Shown: positions 1 through 11,770, counted from the first letter of the stretch. The stretch is 64,000 nucleotides of DNA from Pontederia crassipes (GCA_030549335.1 CM060198.1:59597453-59661452), one strand, 5' to 3'. Numbers and translations: made by a program. The notes: generated by a model not told the origin, from the letters alone.

Positions 1-274
1 ATGTATTATTTTATACTCATTTTTTTCCAAAAAAAATATCATTACTTTTATTATTTTGTTTACAGTATAAATATTGGTATTTATTATTTCATACGTTATA
101 CTAATTCAATTTAAATTAAGAGTCATTATTATTGTGACTCTAAAATATTATTATAATTTTTTATTTTATTAGATACGAATAAAAATATTCGATGCTAATT
201 TTTTTTTCGGAGCGACATAAACTTTTTTTTTATTTCACATTTTTTGGCAGCGTACTATTTAATTTAATTTTTCA

Positions 275-281
275 TATAAAA
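275..281 (+). promoter_or_regulatory. probable TATA box of the PPR gene
   Basis: The heptamer TATAAAA lies about 57 bases before the start codon at 332, in AT-rich DNA that switches abruptly to GC-rich coding sequence. Spacing fits a short 5' leader of roughly 25-30 bases. This is inference from motif and position only. Confidence 0.4.
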
Positions 282-331
282 ACGTTTCGTGTTCCCTTTC
301 GCACGCAGAAACTTGTGCGGCAAAATTTGAT

Positions 332-1894
332 ATGTCGATTCAAATGGCCAACAAGACTCGTATATTTCCCACCTGCGTCCGCCGCCACGTCAACCTTCTC
401 TCGTTCTCCTCCTCATCTCCTCCGTCCATCCCGGCATCAACGTCCATCAGCTCTCTGCCGCCCCTCGCCGCCGACGACGAGGCCGTCGTCTCCTCCGCCG
501 TGTCCATCCTCCGCCACCACCGCTCCAAGCGCCGCTGGACGCTCCTCAAGTCCCTACACCCTCCGGCGGCCCTCTCCACCGCCGAGCTCGCGCACATCCT
601 CCACCGCCTGCGCAACCATCCGCGCCTCGCCCTCCGCCTCTTCCTCCTCTCCACCACCTCCTCCTCCATCGACCACCGCCTCCACCAGGACCCCCTCGCC
701 TTCGCCGCAATCGCCCACGTCCTCGCCCGCCACCGCCTCCGCGCTGCCGCTCTCGACGTCCTCCACTCCGCCATCCGCTCTCTCGACCCTTCCTCCGCTT
801 GTTCTTCCGGCGACGCGGATGGCGACCGTCCACCGGAGATATTTCGATCACTGGCGAACACCTACCGGGCCTTCGACTCCGCCCCCTTCGTGTTCGACCT
901 CCTGGCCCGGGCGTACCTCCGTTCGAAACGGCACGATCGGGCACTCCAGATCGTCCGCGCGCTGCGATCGCGCGGTATTCAGCCGCAGGTCGGGACCGCG
1001 AATGCGCTGATACGATTGGCGTCCAGGACCAATGGATCGGACGCGGGGTTGGAGCTGTATATGGAAATTTTCTGTTCGGAAACCGGCGAGAGGGTTCCTC
1101 CCAATGCGGGCACTTTTAACACCCTTCTTCTTGCTCTGTACCGTGAGGGGAATTTGAAGAGAGCCAAACAGATTAGGATAGAGATGGAGTCCTCAGGATG
1201 TGAACCGAACGTCTTCACTTACAGTGTTATGATGGCCGGATTCTGTGACGAGGGGATGGTTGAGAAAGCTTCTGAATTGTTTGAAGAAATGCTGCATAGG
1301 GGAATGCCACCCGATGTGATGTCATTTAACACTTTGATCCGTGGCTATTGTGAAGCCGGAGAGGTAGTAAGAGCAGAAGAATTGTACAGAAAGATGATCC
1401 TGAGTGAGGTTGAGCCTACTGCAACAACATTTCAGCATCTGGTTCGGGGTCATTGCAAGGTTGGTGATGTTGATGCAGGGCTTCTTCTCTACCGTGATAT
1501 GAAGAGGAGGGGATACAGAATGGAGGTAGCCACACTCGATGAGTTGCTGGAAGAAATGTGCAGGAAGGGGAGGATTAGGGAAGCACTGAAAGTTCTGAGG
1601 GATGAGATGAAGAGGGAAGAATTTTCGCCGACTCGGAGGAGCTATGAAATGCTTATTAAAGGATTTTGTGAGCATGGAGAGATTGTTGATGCATTGAAGG
1701 TTCAGGCTGAGATGGCAGGAAAAGGATATCAAAACAGCTTGGAAGTTTACGATGCATTTATTAGAGGATATGAGATGCGAGGAGACACTGAGAAAGTTAG
1801 GAGATTGAAGGATGAGATACTTCAAACGAGTGTGGACAGGGGTGAAGAGAGTAGTTCATCTGGACAACTCCCAAAGTGCACCAAAAGTTGGTGA
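332..1894 (+). CDS. P-class pentatricopeptide repeat protein (At2g15980-like)
   Basis: The frame is single-exon and encodes 520 residues. P-class PPR proteins bind organellar RNA base by base and act in its processing, stability or translation. About residues 255-495 hold consecutive 35-residue repeats with the usual FNTLL, YSVMM, FNTLI and EMLIKGFC helices and GxxPxxxT-type turns. No E, E+ or DYW editing domain follows, so this is the P class. The N-terminal 30-40 residues are rich in Arg, Ser and Pro with few acids, as in an organellar targeting peptide. The block RHHRSKRRWTLLKSL followed by SAPFVFDLL matches my recollection of Arabidopsis At2g15980. The first ATG (332) was chosen; an in-frame ATG at 344 is an alternative. 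Coding GC is very high in the first 600 bases and falls towards the 3' end, typical of grasses and other commelinids. The exact RNA target cannot be told. Confidence 0.93.
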   Translation: MSIQMANKTRIFPTCVRRHVNLLSFSSSSPPSIPASTSISSLPPLAADDEAVVSSAVSILRHHRSKRRWTLLKSLHPPAALSTAELAHILHRLRNHPRLALRLFLLSTTSSSIDHRLHQDPLAFAAIAHVLARHRLRAAALDVLHSAIRSLDPSSACSSGDADGDRPPEIFRSLANTYRAFDSAPFVFDLLARAYLRSKRHDRALQIVRALRSRGIQPQVGTANALIRLASRTNGSDAGLELYMEIFCSETGERVPPNAGTFNTLLLALYREGNLKRAKQIRIEMESSGCEPNVFTYSVMMAGFCDEGMVEKASELFEEMLHRGMPPDVMSFNTLIRGYCEAGEVVRAEELYRKMILSEVEPTATTFQHLVRGHCKVGDVDAGLLLYRDMKRRGYRMEVATLDELLEEMCRKGRIREALKVLRDEMKREEFSPTRRSYEMLIKGFCEHGEIVDALKVQAEMAGKGYQNSLEVYDAFIRGYEMRGDTEKVRRLKDEILQTSVDRGEESSSSGQLPKCTKSW

Positions 1895-4800
1895 TATCTT
1901 GGAGTTTATTGGCTTCCACTGAACGAGATGCGTGTTTCTGAACTTGCATCACTTCTGGAACAAAACTAAATGTGATAAGGTTGAAATTTGTCAATGTTGC
2001 CTTGTTTGAAGCAATGTGTAGCACATGTAAAATATGTGTACTAGCTAAAAGCCAAGTGCACTATTCGTGCAACCCCTGTTGGCAGTTCATGGTCTTCTGT
2101 GCTTCTTCAAAATTAAAGGCATTGTGTATTGGTTGAGAAATCCATTGCCATGCTTTAAGAAATGGACCTATATGTTTCTGGACATGCATCATTATGTAAC
2201 TGAACTAAATCCAGCATTCACGCATGCTTGCCAAGGCACAAGTGTTACGTGTCCATTGCCCTTATGCAGTAACTCTATTGGCACTTGAAAGGCTTCTATG
2301 TTTCTTCAAAATTGAAGGCAATGTGTGCACGGAGAGAAATCCATTGTTGTGCCCCCGGAAATAGACGTGAATGTTGTATTTAGCATGATAAGACTTTTGT
2401 GACCTGATAGAGCAAAAGATTACCTGTGTTGGATTGTTTACATTGGCATTTTGCTTGTGGAGACTACAAGGAGGCATTTAAGCTGCTTGATAAAATCCAA
2501 CAAGACATTGCTTTTGCATGATAAGTTAGATCACCGCAACTTATAAAATCAGAACCATCTTCATTATTTTGAGCCAAATGCTACATATGGGATTCTAACC
2601 AAATGAGATCGCAGTTGTCAGCGTCTTGCCTACTTGCTCTCGTGCATGCAGAATCTTTGAGGGGCTCTGGTTTATAGAGGAGATTACTTGCTTGACTTCT
2701 CACATTCTCATGTACGCTTCAATGAATCCTGGTAATTCAGTTCAACTAGAAACAATCAGTGTATTTTGGTGTAAGAGCTCTTGTTGTTTTTATGGTTGCT
2801 TATGTTCCTTCAGTTGATCGAAGCTGAGATCTTATGCGTTTTACCAAATCACATCATGGATTTTGCTGATCACTTTGAACATTCACATTGGCACTAACTG
2901 GCCATATTTTATTTTCTTATCCAGTTTCATCGCCAATTAGTTTCTTGAGCCCGAGACAAGTGAATGGTCAAGAGTGGAGATATCAGGTTTATACTTTAAC
3001 ATACTGAAGATATGTTCAAGAAAATAATAATGCGAACTAAGTTTGTGATGAATATAACTTTGCTTCTTTTTTAAAACTTTGCTTATGCAGTGTCTTATGG
3101 CTTCCTTTTGTATATGAAAAAAAGAAACCACATCATTGAGGCAGTTTATAGATTAGATTATGAATAGGAATCTGGGATATCTATATGATAATTTGGTGGA
3201 TGGATGAATTATATTAGGATTGTTCACCTGATGATCTTCAAGGGTGGAAAATAATGACTCTCTGTAACATGCCACCAAATCTGGTGTAGTAGGTCCTTCA
3301 TCCTAAACTTCCCGGTTCATCTTTGCCTCTGAAACTTCCTCTACTCTTACTAAAATTAGAAACTCACTCTTGGATGAAGTTATATTTCTTCTTTTTGGGT
3401 GTTTCACTTTAATATGGTTGATTGAATCTTTTGAGAAAGTCGGGTTGCTTGAATTATCACGGAGAAGATTGAAAATAATACTTTTAAAACTGGAATATAA
3501 ATTGGAAATGAAAGATTCACATCTTTTGAAACTGAGCTTAGAGCTAATTAACAGAAACCTCCAATTTGAATCACATTTTTTTTCTCTGCATCATCTAGGG
3601 GTCCCTAAGCACCTGGTCCTTCATGTTAACTAAAGAAGCATTACCTTCTCAAAAAGAAAGAAAAAAAAAAACTAAAGAAGCATTAAACTGACTTGATCTC
3701 TGTATCTTGAATGTGTATTAACCAGCTAAGGAGCGATTACATCAACTGTTCTAGTTTGTTCTATGTTTCCATTGATAATTAACTCTACTGGTAAAGGAAC
3801 TCTGAAAGAGGATCTCAGGCCTCTGACCAGAGAATATGAAATGGTTTATATTCATTCAACATTCTCTTTTATGAAACTGCAACATCCACTTTATGGAGCA
3901 GCTGCTATCAAGGTCATATTCTTGGTTAAAGGAGTACAGGACAGGGAATATAAATTATTTTGTATTCATAGCTGATATCAAATCTTCTTTCGAAGTTTGA
4001 TGATAGTCCCAGCTGACCCTTATCCGAAACTTTTCGTGCTACAGGACAAATATGAAAAATGTATATATGGAGCTCATTGGAGAATCATCTTCTGTGAGCT
4101 GAAAGGGAGACCTACAGGTAGAAGATATCTGTTTTTCTCAGCTCTTAATCCTAGCAACAAGCACCTCATTCATAGGAGATGATGGTGAACTTTCTGAGTT
4201 AACCATGTGATTGCAATTTCACATCCAGCTTATTGTCAAAGAAGCCATGGGCATCTACTTAACAAATCCAACATGGCGAGATAAGAAGACAATCATAGCA
4301 CGATATAATATTAGGTCATTTCTCATAAATATTCTATGTGAGTTTTGACTGACTTATGATGAATAACATACATAACATTTGTGGTCATATTCCAAGGCCA
4401 GTGATGAAAATGTATTCTGTACTGCATCATTAATTATATCGTATTTCCTGCAAACTGTCCTGAACCACTCAAACAACTGTATATGTTTTAAGTACTTAAA
4501 TTTTGAATAAAATGCTTTTGATATTTGTCTATTTATTTTAATAGGCATGCACTTCCTTTTTCTTTAAGAACTGTCGATCTTCAGAAGTGACTGGAACTGT
4601 ATTTAGCTTTGGGATTGATAGTTAATATACAAAGACTATACTTCCTCTTACCATTTGCCATAAAATTAAGCTTGGCATTTTGGTTGTCATTTCATTCTTT
4701 TTACAGGTAGTCTGCAAGACTCCACATTACTCCAAGCAAATTGTCTGCCACAGAATCTTCTGTAGTATAGCAGACATTATGCGAGGTATTCTACGCGCTT

Positions 4801-5150
4801 CCTTTTTATCTGTATCTCTTTTATTTTTTTCCCTTTTTTGAGGGGGTATCTCCATTTATTCAACTAAAGGTCTTACGCACTGTGCATGTGAGGTATGCTA
4901 CTGGGGCTTCTTTTACCTCTACTAGTATCTATCCAATTGATGGTTCTCCAGTTAGCCGCATTGAGAGGAAACAATGGAGCAAGTATTGCATAGTGACTGC
5001 AAAAAAATAAAAATAAAATAAAATAAAGAACATTAGTGATGAAATGCACACAATCCTTCAGGAACATGACTCAGTGGATGATCACGAGTTATATTTGATA
5101 GACCAGGACCTGAGTTAAATTTATGAACTCTTGGCAAGTAGTTTTATATG
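1895..5150. other. 3' flank of the PPR gene, no coding gene seen
   Basis: This is moderately AT-rich, gene-like sequence without a convincing reading frame or recognisable domain. It probably contains the long 3' untranslated region of the PPR gene. The part at about 1905-2370 carries an old internal duplication described separately. The short open frames here lack family resemblance and are treated as chance. Confidence 0.5.
2058..2370 (+). repeat. degenerate ~199-bp direct duplication behind the PPR gene
   Basis: The stretch around 2103 (TTCTTCAAAATTAAAGGCA) recurs around 2302 (TTCTTCAAAATTGAAGGCA). Both are followed by GAGAAATCCATTG and preceded by similar TTGGCA sequence, giving an offset of about 199 bases. 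A related weaker match links about 1925-1970 and 2168-2210. The copies are diverged, so the duplication is old. Confidence 0.6.
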
Positions 5151-5524
5151 GCATACCTCAACTGCCGAACATTCCATATAGTTTGACACGGTTCAAGTCA
5201 AATTTTGAAAAATAACTTTAGCATCTATCGTTTGACCTAGTTGAATTGAACCGGTTGAATCGGTTCAAGTCAATTTTTGAAAAATAACTTTAAAAAAATG
5301 GTTAAAATAGGAAAGTTAAAAAAGGAAAGGAATATAAGAAATGAAAAAAAGTGTGAATATGATATGTATAAAACTAAATAGGAATTGAAATAAAAAAGGT
5401 AAGTATTTAAAATTGAATAACATTAAAATGAAAAATTATCAAAGGGCATAAATAAAGAAAATAAAAAGGAAAGTGTTAAAGAAAAAGAAGAAATAAAAAT
5501 AATTTAAGATAAAATTTATTAATG
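5151..5524. other. A-rich intergenic segment with a short direct repeat
   Basis: The segment GGTTCAAGTCAA..TTTTGAAAAATAACTTTA occurs at about 5191 and again at about 5259. Then follows A-rich, gene-free DNA. The phrases resemble ends of the GGTTCGGT-type terminal-inverted-repeat elements seen elsewhere in the window, but no paired end was found. Confidence 0.35.
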
Positions 5525-6060
5525 TAGCATCTATCATCTTTCCGAGTCTTCAAAAAAGGTTAGAAAATGACAAGACACCAGGAGAAACCTCTATTATTTC
5601 ATAACCTGCATTGATGCGGTAGAGTGACACCTCATATGCTCTTTCCATAGAGAAAGAGGGAGTACCAAGTCGTTCAGGAGTGGAATATTCCCACGTACCC
5701 AGCGGATGCACAACGGTTTTTGTGCTAGCGCGCTCAGTTTGTTGCTTGTTCAATCAGTCATCCCCTGTTTGACACTCCTTTGGGCAGTTATCCGGTCATT
5801 CCAATCTTGCGTATGCGGAAATTACGTATCTATATCTGAATGAGACGCTTCAGGCGAGGCACCCCAATCCGTATAAAAAAGAAGGGCTTTTTCTACAAGA
5901 TGTCCCAGTTGATCATGGAAGATAGCCGGCCCCCGTCCTTTGTAATAGTAGTGATGAATGAAGTCTTGGCTAACTTAGGTGGGGCTAATCTTTTTCGGCG
6001 AGTTTGATCTAGTTGTACTCGAAAAACCCGTTCATGAATGAATGTCTTTCGTGTCTAGCT
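5525..6060. other. possible nuclear insertion of mitochondrial DNA
   Basis: Base composition jumps from very AT-rich flanks to balanced GC with unique, non-repetitive text, and drops back sharply after about 6060. The style resembles plant mitochondrial intergenic DNA rather than nuclear gene or transposon sequence. A 67-codon open frame runs on the minus strand at 5550-5753 but matches no family I know. The assignment rests on composition and general look, so it is tentative; boundaries are approximate. Confidence 0.35.
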
Positions 6061-6394
6061 GTAGAATCAATTAAAACATCGATAATAGATATTAAATTAA
6101 TAATAATCTATTTATATTTATATGTTAATCATTATTAAAAATTTTAATAAATAGAAATATATTATATTAATTTTTAATATTATTAATAAATTATTAGTAC
6201 AATATTCAAATATTATATCATATAACTTATATTATATCTTTATAATTATAGTAAATAATATTATTTTAATTAAATTTGATTCAATTCGATTCGTGACCCG
6301 ATAAGAAATCACATCCGGCCGTTTTTCGGTCCGGTTCCAAAAACATTGGGTTCAACAGACGAGTTGGCATTTTTGGTTTGATTTACCACGGGAT
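6061..6394. other. AT-rich spacer
   Basis: Mostly A/T runs with no gene. At about 6285-6350 there is a patch of CCGGTCCGG-like sequence similar to the ends of terminal-inverted-repeat elements, but no partner end is visible. Confidence 0.4.
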
Positions 6395-7140
6395 TTGCAA
6401 AAGGATAAGTCAAACTCTAGTGAGTTCCGCGGCGGCGATTTGACAACTTCCATCGTCGGGAGGAGACGTGACAGGGGGATGTCAACGTGCACCGCCTACT
6501 TCTTCGCGAACCATGGGGGCATCACCTTCATGTTGGTGAAGTCCTCCGTGGCATGTGCCGCATTTGACAAGGCTGATAGCTTCCTCGCCTCGATCGGTGC
6601 GACGTTGGACCCCTCAAAGCTCTCGCTCACGCTAGCTTCAACCTCCACTGCTTCCTCGCTGATGCCTTCGATGGCCGCTACATCTACAGAATGCGCGACG
6701 TCACTCTCGTCATGGGTCGATGTCTCGATCGTCCGACCCCTGTGCACTGTAGGCACCGTCAAGTCAATCGTGCATGTCCACCCTTAGCTCTTCACCAGTG
6801 CCCTGTTCTCCTCAATAGGGGGATGATTTCGGTAGCATCCATGCTAGCAATTTCGGCGTTGACGACTTCAAGAGCGAGCGAGGAGGAGCAGATCACTGAC
6901 GAGGACGAGGTCGTTGATGTCAACGATCTCGAGAGCGAGGAAGAGGCCGCGGGCGCCGGAGACTTTGGGAGTGAGGACGTGAGGAGAAGCAAATTCGGGC
7001 AGGGGCTGTGGGCGCCAGCGATGTGAGGAGAAGCAAATTGCAGGCGCCAACTACTTCGAGAAGAGGAGAAGTAGGGTCAACGACTTCGAGCAGAGGCATA
7101 GGCAATGTTGTTTGATGACTGTGGGCTAGGACACGAGTGG
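6395..7140. other. GC-rich island of unknown origin
   Basis: An isolated GC-rich block in AT-rich DNA. Overlapping open frames of 60-130 codons occur on both strands with low-complexity translations (Ser/Thr/Ala or Glu/Val rich) and no domain. Phrases such as GTGAGGAGAAGCAAATT and CGACTTCGAG recur two or three times between 6970 and 7090, so part of it is internally duplicated. It may be a decayed gene fragment carried by a transposon. I do not call a gene. Confidence 0.4.
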
Positions 7141-8220
7141 ATCACGAGAGAAGAGAGAGAGAGATGAAATGATCATTTTCCAATTGAATCAGTATTAAAT
7201 CGCTGCTGAATCATCATTAAACTATTGCTGAGTCGTGCCTCCATCCACTTTCACTCGGACGGCTCTAGATCTAGGCAATGGGATGTTACCCAATTAAGTA
7301 GGGAGCATGCCCATTAAATATTAAACAAAAATCTAAGTCGAAGAACTGCCATGCCCGTCATTGGCTTGTACAAACCAGGTAACATCGTTGAAATTTTAAC
7401 GATCCAATTAGCTGTTAAACCTAGCGGTCGCCGTTCACTTTGTGCAAAATAATGTACTTTATTAAGAGTTCAAGGCTTTTTTTTTTTTTCTGTGAGCGAG
7501 ATCAAGAACTCCTTTAATAAAATATCATTGATCTCAAGGGCTTGCCTGATTCTCAGCAGAAGATAACATTCTTTTGGGTGGTTGATTTAAAAGAAAAAAA
7601 AAACATTTTTAAAAGTACTCAGCTTTGCTACGTAAGATGAGATAGTTTACAAATAATCTAAAAATCAGCTGACCTAAAATTATGATTATCTCATTTTGAC
7701 GAATCTTTAATGCGTAATCTGATGGTTTGATTGCCCGGAACCCTAGGACCCAAGAAGGTTGAACGATACCACAGCGCCCCAAATTTGTTTTAGGCATTTG
7801 GCCCGTAGTAACTAAAGACGTATTGAGTCAAATTAGTCGAAGCCAAAAATTGTAAATACCGGATGGCAATAACAAAAAAGGAGGACACTATTCTTCCTTC
7901 AAAACATAAGGATAATAATAATTAAGGATATTGACACAATTGATGAGCTTATGTCCTGATGGTTATTAGGTGTTAATAGTCATATGTTTGATTTTTAAAT
8001 TCACCATTTTGTACTGAGTTTATTTATATTGATTTGGTTCGAACATGAAATTAGTCAGATGCTAATAGTTTTTTATATCGATAGATCTTGAACAAAAAAT
8101 AATAATAAGGATAATAATGTTCACAATTTTATACAATGAAATGATAACAGTAAATTTTTAGTGTCACAATAGTAATATCCTAAAAAAGGTCAATTATTAG
8201 AAAAAGGATATAATGAGGTC
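7141..8220. other. AT-rich intergenic DNA
   Basis: No gene is visible. At about 7950-8060 there is text reminiscent of a tRNA-derived SINE head (GTTAATAGTCATATGTTTGATT), but it is too diverged to name. Confidence 0.35.
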
Positions 8221-8270
8221 CTTCCCCACCTCTGCCCATCCGCGCCCATCGGATCTCCATCGGACTGATG

Positions 8271-8307
8271 TTTTTTTTTTTTTGGGGGGGGGGGGGGGGA
8301 GGGGATG
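8271..8307 (+). repeat. poly-T followed by a long poly-G run
   Basis: A T tract of about a dozen bases is followed directly by an almost uninterrupted run of about 20 G. Such a tract can form a G-quadruplex and is prone to slippage or assembly error. Confidence 0.8.
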
Positions 8308-8395
8308 GTTCGGGTTGGTTTTTGTAGGGAAAAATTGAGTGAGGGGCGGTTCGACATGGAAAAAAATGTTTGTGCCCTAGTTTTCATTTCAGGTG

Positions 8396-8905
8396 GGAAC
8401 TTGAAGCGAGTGACGACGACGACCTTGCGGTGATGACCTCATGGTGTGTAGTCTCGCGGTGCGGCAGTCTCGCGTGGCGATCGTCTCATGGTAGGGGATG
8501 ACGACGACAACGGTGGAAGTCTCGAGAGGCGATTGTCTGGTCTCGTGGCAGGGGACGATGATGACGATGCATCGATCTCGTAGGTCGATCATCTCACGGA
8601 GGGGGACAACAATGATGGCGCAGCGGTCTTGCGGGGTGATCATCTGATCTCGCAGCTAGGGATGACAACGATGATGCAGTGATCTCACGGGGCGATCATC
8701 TCACGATGGGGGACAACGACGACGGTGCGGTAGTTTGGCGGGGCGATTGTCCCCGTCGCACGACCTTCATCGTCCCCGCCGCTGCATGACCCTTGTCGTC
8801 GTCCCCCTGCCATACGATCCTCGTTGTCGAGGTCGAGAGGATGACGAGGGTTGCGCGACGGGGATGACGACGATTGCACAACGGTGATGACAAGGGTCAC
8901 GACTG
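8396..8905. repeat. degenerate GC-rich minisatellite
   Basis: A phrase of roughly 55-65 bases recurs about eight times with heavy divergence. Its core is GGGGATGACGACGA, then GCGGTCTCGCGGGGCGAT, then CATCTCACG. The six-frame translations are repetitive Arg/Ser/Asp text and not a protein family. The block sits beside the MITE at 9014, and no gene is supported. Confidence 0.65.
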
Positions 8906-9013
8906 TCCTGAATCGATTTTTTCATCATGAAAACCGCCTTGAATCGGAGATCTATGCCCCTACACCGCGAAAGCGGGTGAGCGAAGGAGGGTGGAGGACC
9001 CATTATATCCTTA

Positions 9014-9396
9014 GGGTCTGATTGATTCAAATTTTATTAAAGGGAAGGGAAGGTAAAGAATGGAAGGAAAATGATGAGGGGAGAATGTGGGAGAATGAGG
9101 GTGAATGATTACTCCTGTTTGGTTCACATCATTAAAGAGAAAGGAAGGAAGTGATATTTTTATTTGGACGAATATATCCTTTATATATATAGTTATATGT
9201 TTAATTTATATGGTTAAAAATAAAAATACATGCTATGTATGTCTTTCCCCTCCTTTTTTATCCCGATTTGAGGGTGAAAGAATTAAAAGTGAATGAAGAA
9301 AAAAAAGAACTTTTCCCTCTATTTCCCTCCAATTTAATTCAAACAAACAGGAAGAATCAATTCTATTCTTTCTCTTCCCACTAACCAAACAGGGCC
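9014..9396. mobile_element. Tourist/PIF-like MITE with TTA target duplication
   Basis: The left end GGGTCTGATTGATT and the right end (reverse complement GGCCCTGTTTGGTT) form imperfect terminal inverted repeats that continue as purine-rich inverted arms of about 90 bases. TTA flanks both sides (9011-9013 and 9397-9399), which is the PIF/Harbinger target site. It is 383 bp with no coding capacity, so any movement would need a transposase from elsewhere. Confidence 0.65.
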
Positions 9397-9399
9397 TTA

Positions 9400-10919
9400 G
9401 AGAAAAATACTACCAACACCAGTAAAAAAAACATGAGTTTCAACTCCCAACAGTGAAAAGAAAAAAAAAGGAATAACCACAAACACACACAATTGAACAT
9501 AGAGTGATCAATGCCGCCGATTGGGAGGAAAAATAATATCGGTTGGTAAAATAAGTACCGTCCTACTTTTTCAAAATAACAATGTTGCTTGGACATTATT
9601 ATTTACGTTTTCATAATCGAAAAATTTTCATACAATATATATTATTTTAGCCAAAGAGAACTATATAATATTGAATGATCTATAGGTTATGAACTATCAT
9701 TTATATAATATTCTTTTGTCAATAATAATATTTCTTTTATACTAATATTCAAATCCATGTATAAATGACCGACCCATAATCATTATCTATAAATCTTGTA
9801 CAAAGTCATGTATAAAAATAATAATAAATATGACACTCAATATGGTGTACAATAATATATGAATCATGCATAGATCTTTATCATATGAATGATTTTTTAG
9901 TTGTATGAAACATCAGACAAAATATAAATGCAATAATAATCAATAAATAATTATTAATTTAGTAATAAATGTTTTTTTATCATAACGAAATTAACTATTA
10001 ATTTAATAAAAATAATTAAAAACCAATCGCAATAACTAGTCATATGATTAGTTAGATGATTAATAATTAATAGGAATAATTAATAGCCAATCGCAAATGC
10101 ACAAACGACCCTCTCTTATCACGATTAATTGTTTATTTTGACATTATAAATATTTGAGTTTATTATATTATTTTGTCTAAACTTCATAACTTGAGCATTG
10201 TTGATTTATTATCGCTATTAAAGTTTAGAACCGGACGGGACCAATAAGTTGGATCGAATTGAACCCAAACAACCTGGGTTAAACCGAAAGACCGGGTTTC
10301 AAACCTTTTTTGTGAAAAAAATACATATAATATGAAAATTAATAGGAAATTAAGAAATGTATAATTAAGAAGAAAGTGAAGAATAGATAGGGGAGAAATG
10401 TATAGCTAGGAAAGAAATATATTAAGACAGACGAATTTAGAATAGAATATTAATAATAAGGAAGGTTAATTTGAATTATTGGTGAAATAGAATACGAAAA
10501 TAGTGACATGGAAGGTCAATTTGAAATGGACGAAAGATAAGGGATTTATTAATATTTAATTATTTTAATGGTAACTATTTATAATTTGGATTTAATATTT
10601 TAAGAATAAAAGTTCATTCTTAAAAATTAAGTCAGAAAAAAATATTTTACCTTGTGAAAATAACGTAAGTTCGACACCATTGACAACTTTTTTAAATGCA
10701 GTATTCCTTATATTATTTATATCATGTCATGATGATATTTATTTTTATTTTATGCATTATATATATTCATGTGAATGTATTTATTATCATTGATTAGTTA
10801 TTATCTTATTTTAAATTTTTCCGATAATTTTTTGCCGTGGTTACCCAAATCATGAGTACCGAGTATCCATTGGAATACTCATTTTTTTTAAAATTAATCA
10901 TATGATCTAATTGTCCGGC
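9400..10919. other. AT-rich intergenic DNA
   Basis: Long A/T-rich stretch without a credible gene. At about 10220-10305 there is one block of CCGGGTTT/GGTTCGGA-type sequence like the end of a terminal-inverted-repeat element, with no partner found. Confidence 0.4.
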
Positions 10920-10923
10920 ATGT

Positions 10924-11770
10924 TTTTAAAATCGGACGGTCATCGAATCGGTTGGCGAACTGGGTCATGATTTGATCGGTTCAATAGGGTTCGACCGGAT
11001 TGAATCGAATTTTTGTTAAAATAATATTATTTTTTACTTTAAAACAATATATTACAAATAAAGGTATAAAAGGTAAAACAAATAATGAAATAAAAGTATA
11101 TTAATCATCATTTTAAATTAATCAACTATTAATAATTTATTTTTTACATTTTAAGAATCTAATTTTATATTTAATTTTTTAATAATTTCATGAATAATTT
11201 CTTTTTTGGATTTCCATTACTATTATCTTGCCCTCATTTTATTTTTCAAATTCATATTTTCTTTCCATATTATTTGATTTCTTTTATAAATCCTATAAAA
11301 TTTACTATATTATTATGTTTCCATTTTAATCTTTTATTGTATAATATTCATAATAATTAAAATTTTGTCATCTTCTTATTTATGTTCATGATATTTTTTT
11401 TTTCAAAATTATCTTTATTACTATCTTTCCAATTTCACTTCAAATTCAAATTATTTTCTTATTATTTACATCCATTTATACTTTACAATCAAATCACATA
11501 TATTGCTCCCCTTTCAATTATTTCATATTCCTTATTATCATGCACTTTCCTTTTTTTCTTTTTTTTCTCATTTATTCACCTATCTTTTATTATTTTTGAA
11601 AAAAACCGGATTAAACCGATTTTTCGATTCAATCCGATTTTAGCCGGATTGATCCGGTTCAATCCATTTTTTTACAAAAATGAGTTTTATATACTAACCG
11701 GACCGAACCGATGATGATTCACGATTGAACCGGTCGAACCGACCGATCCGGTCCGATTTTTAAAACACTG
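10924..11770. mobile_element. non-autonomous DNA transposon with long inverted repeats
   Basis: The left arm begins GTTTTTAAAATCGGACGG. The right arm, read from the other strand, begins GTTTTAAAAATCGGACCGG. The arms stay similar for roughly 90-150 bases (GATCGGTTC, GACCGGATTGAATCGAA). Between them is AT-rich DNA with only a hydrophobic low-complexity open frame. Flanks share TGTCCG on each side, which may be the remains of a 9-bp target duplication. Long arms with such a duplication would suit a Mutator-type element, but the superfamily is not settled. Confidence 0.65.

Noticed and set aside
340-861. Minus-strand open frames opposite the PPR gene (up to 173 codons)
   Set aside because: They are GC-driven shadows of the PPR coding strand with Arg-rich text and no domain.
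3370-3633. 87-codon plus-strand frame behind the PPR gene
   Set aside because: No domain, no GC shift and no promoter or splice context.
11382-11714. 110-codon hydrophobic frame
   Set aside because: Phe/Leu/Ser text arises from T-rich DNA inside a transposon between inverted repeats.
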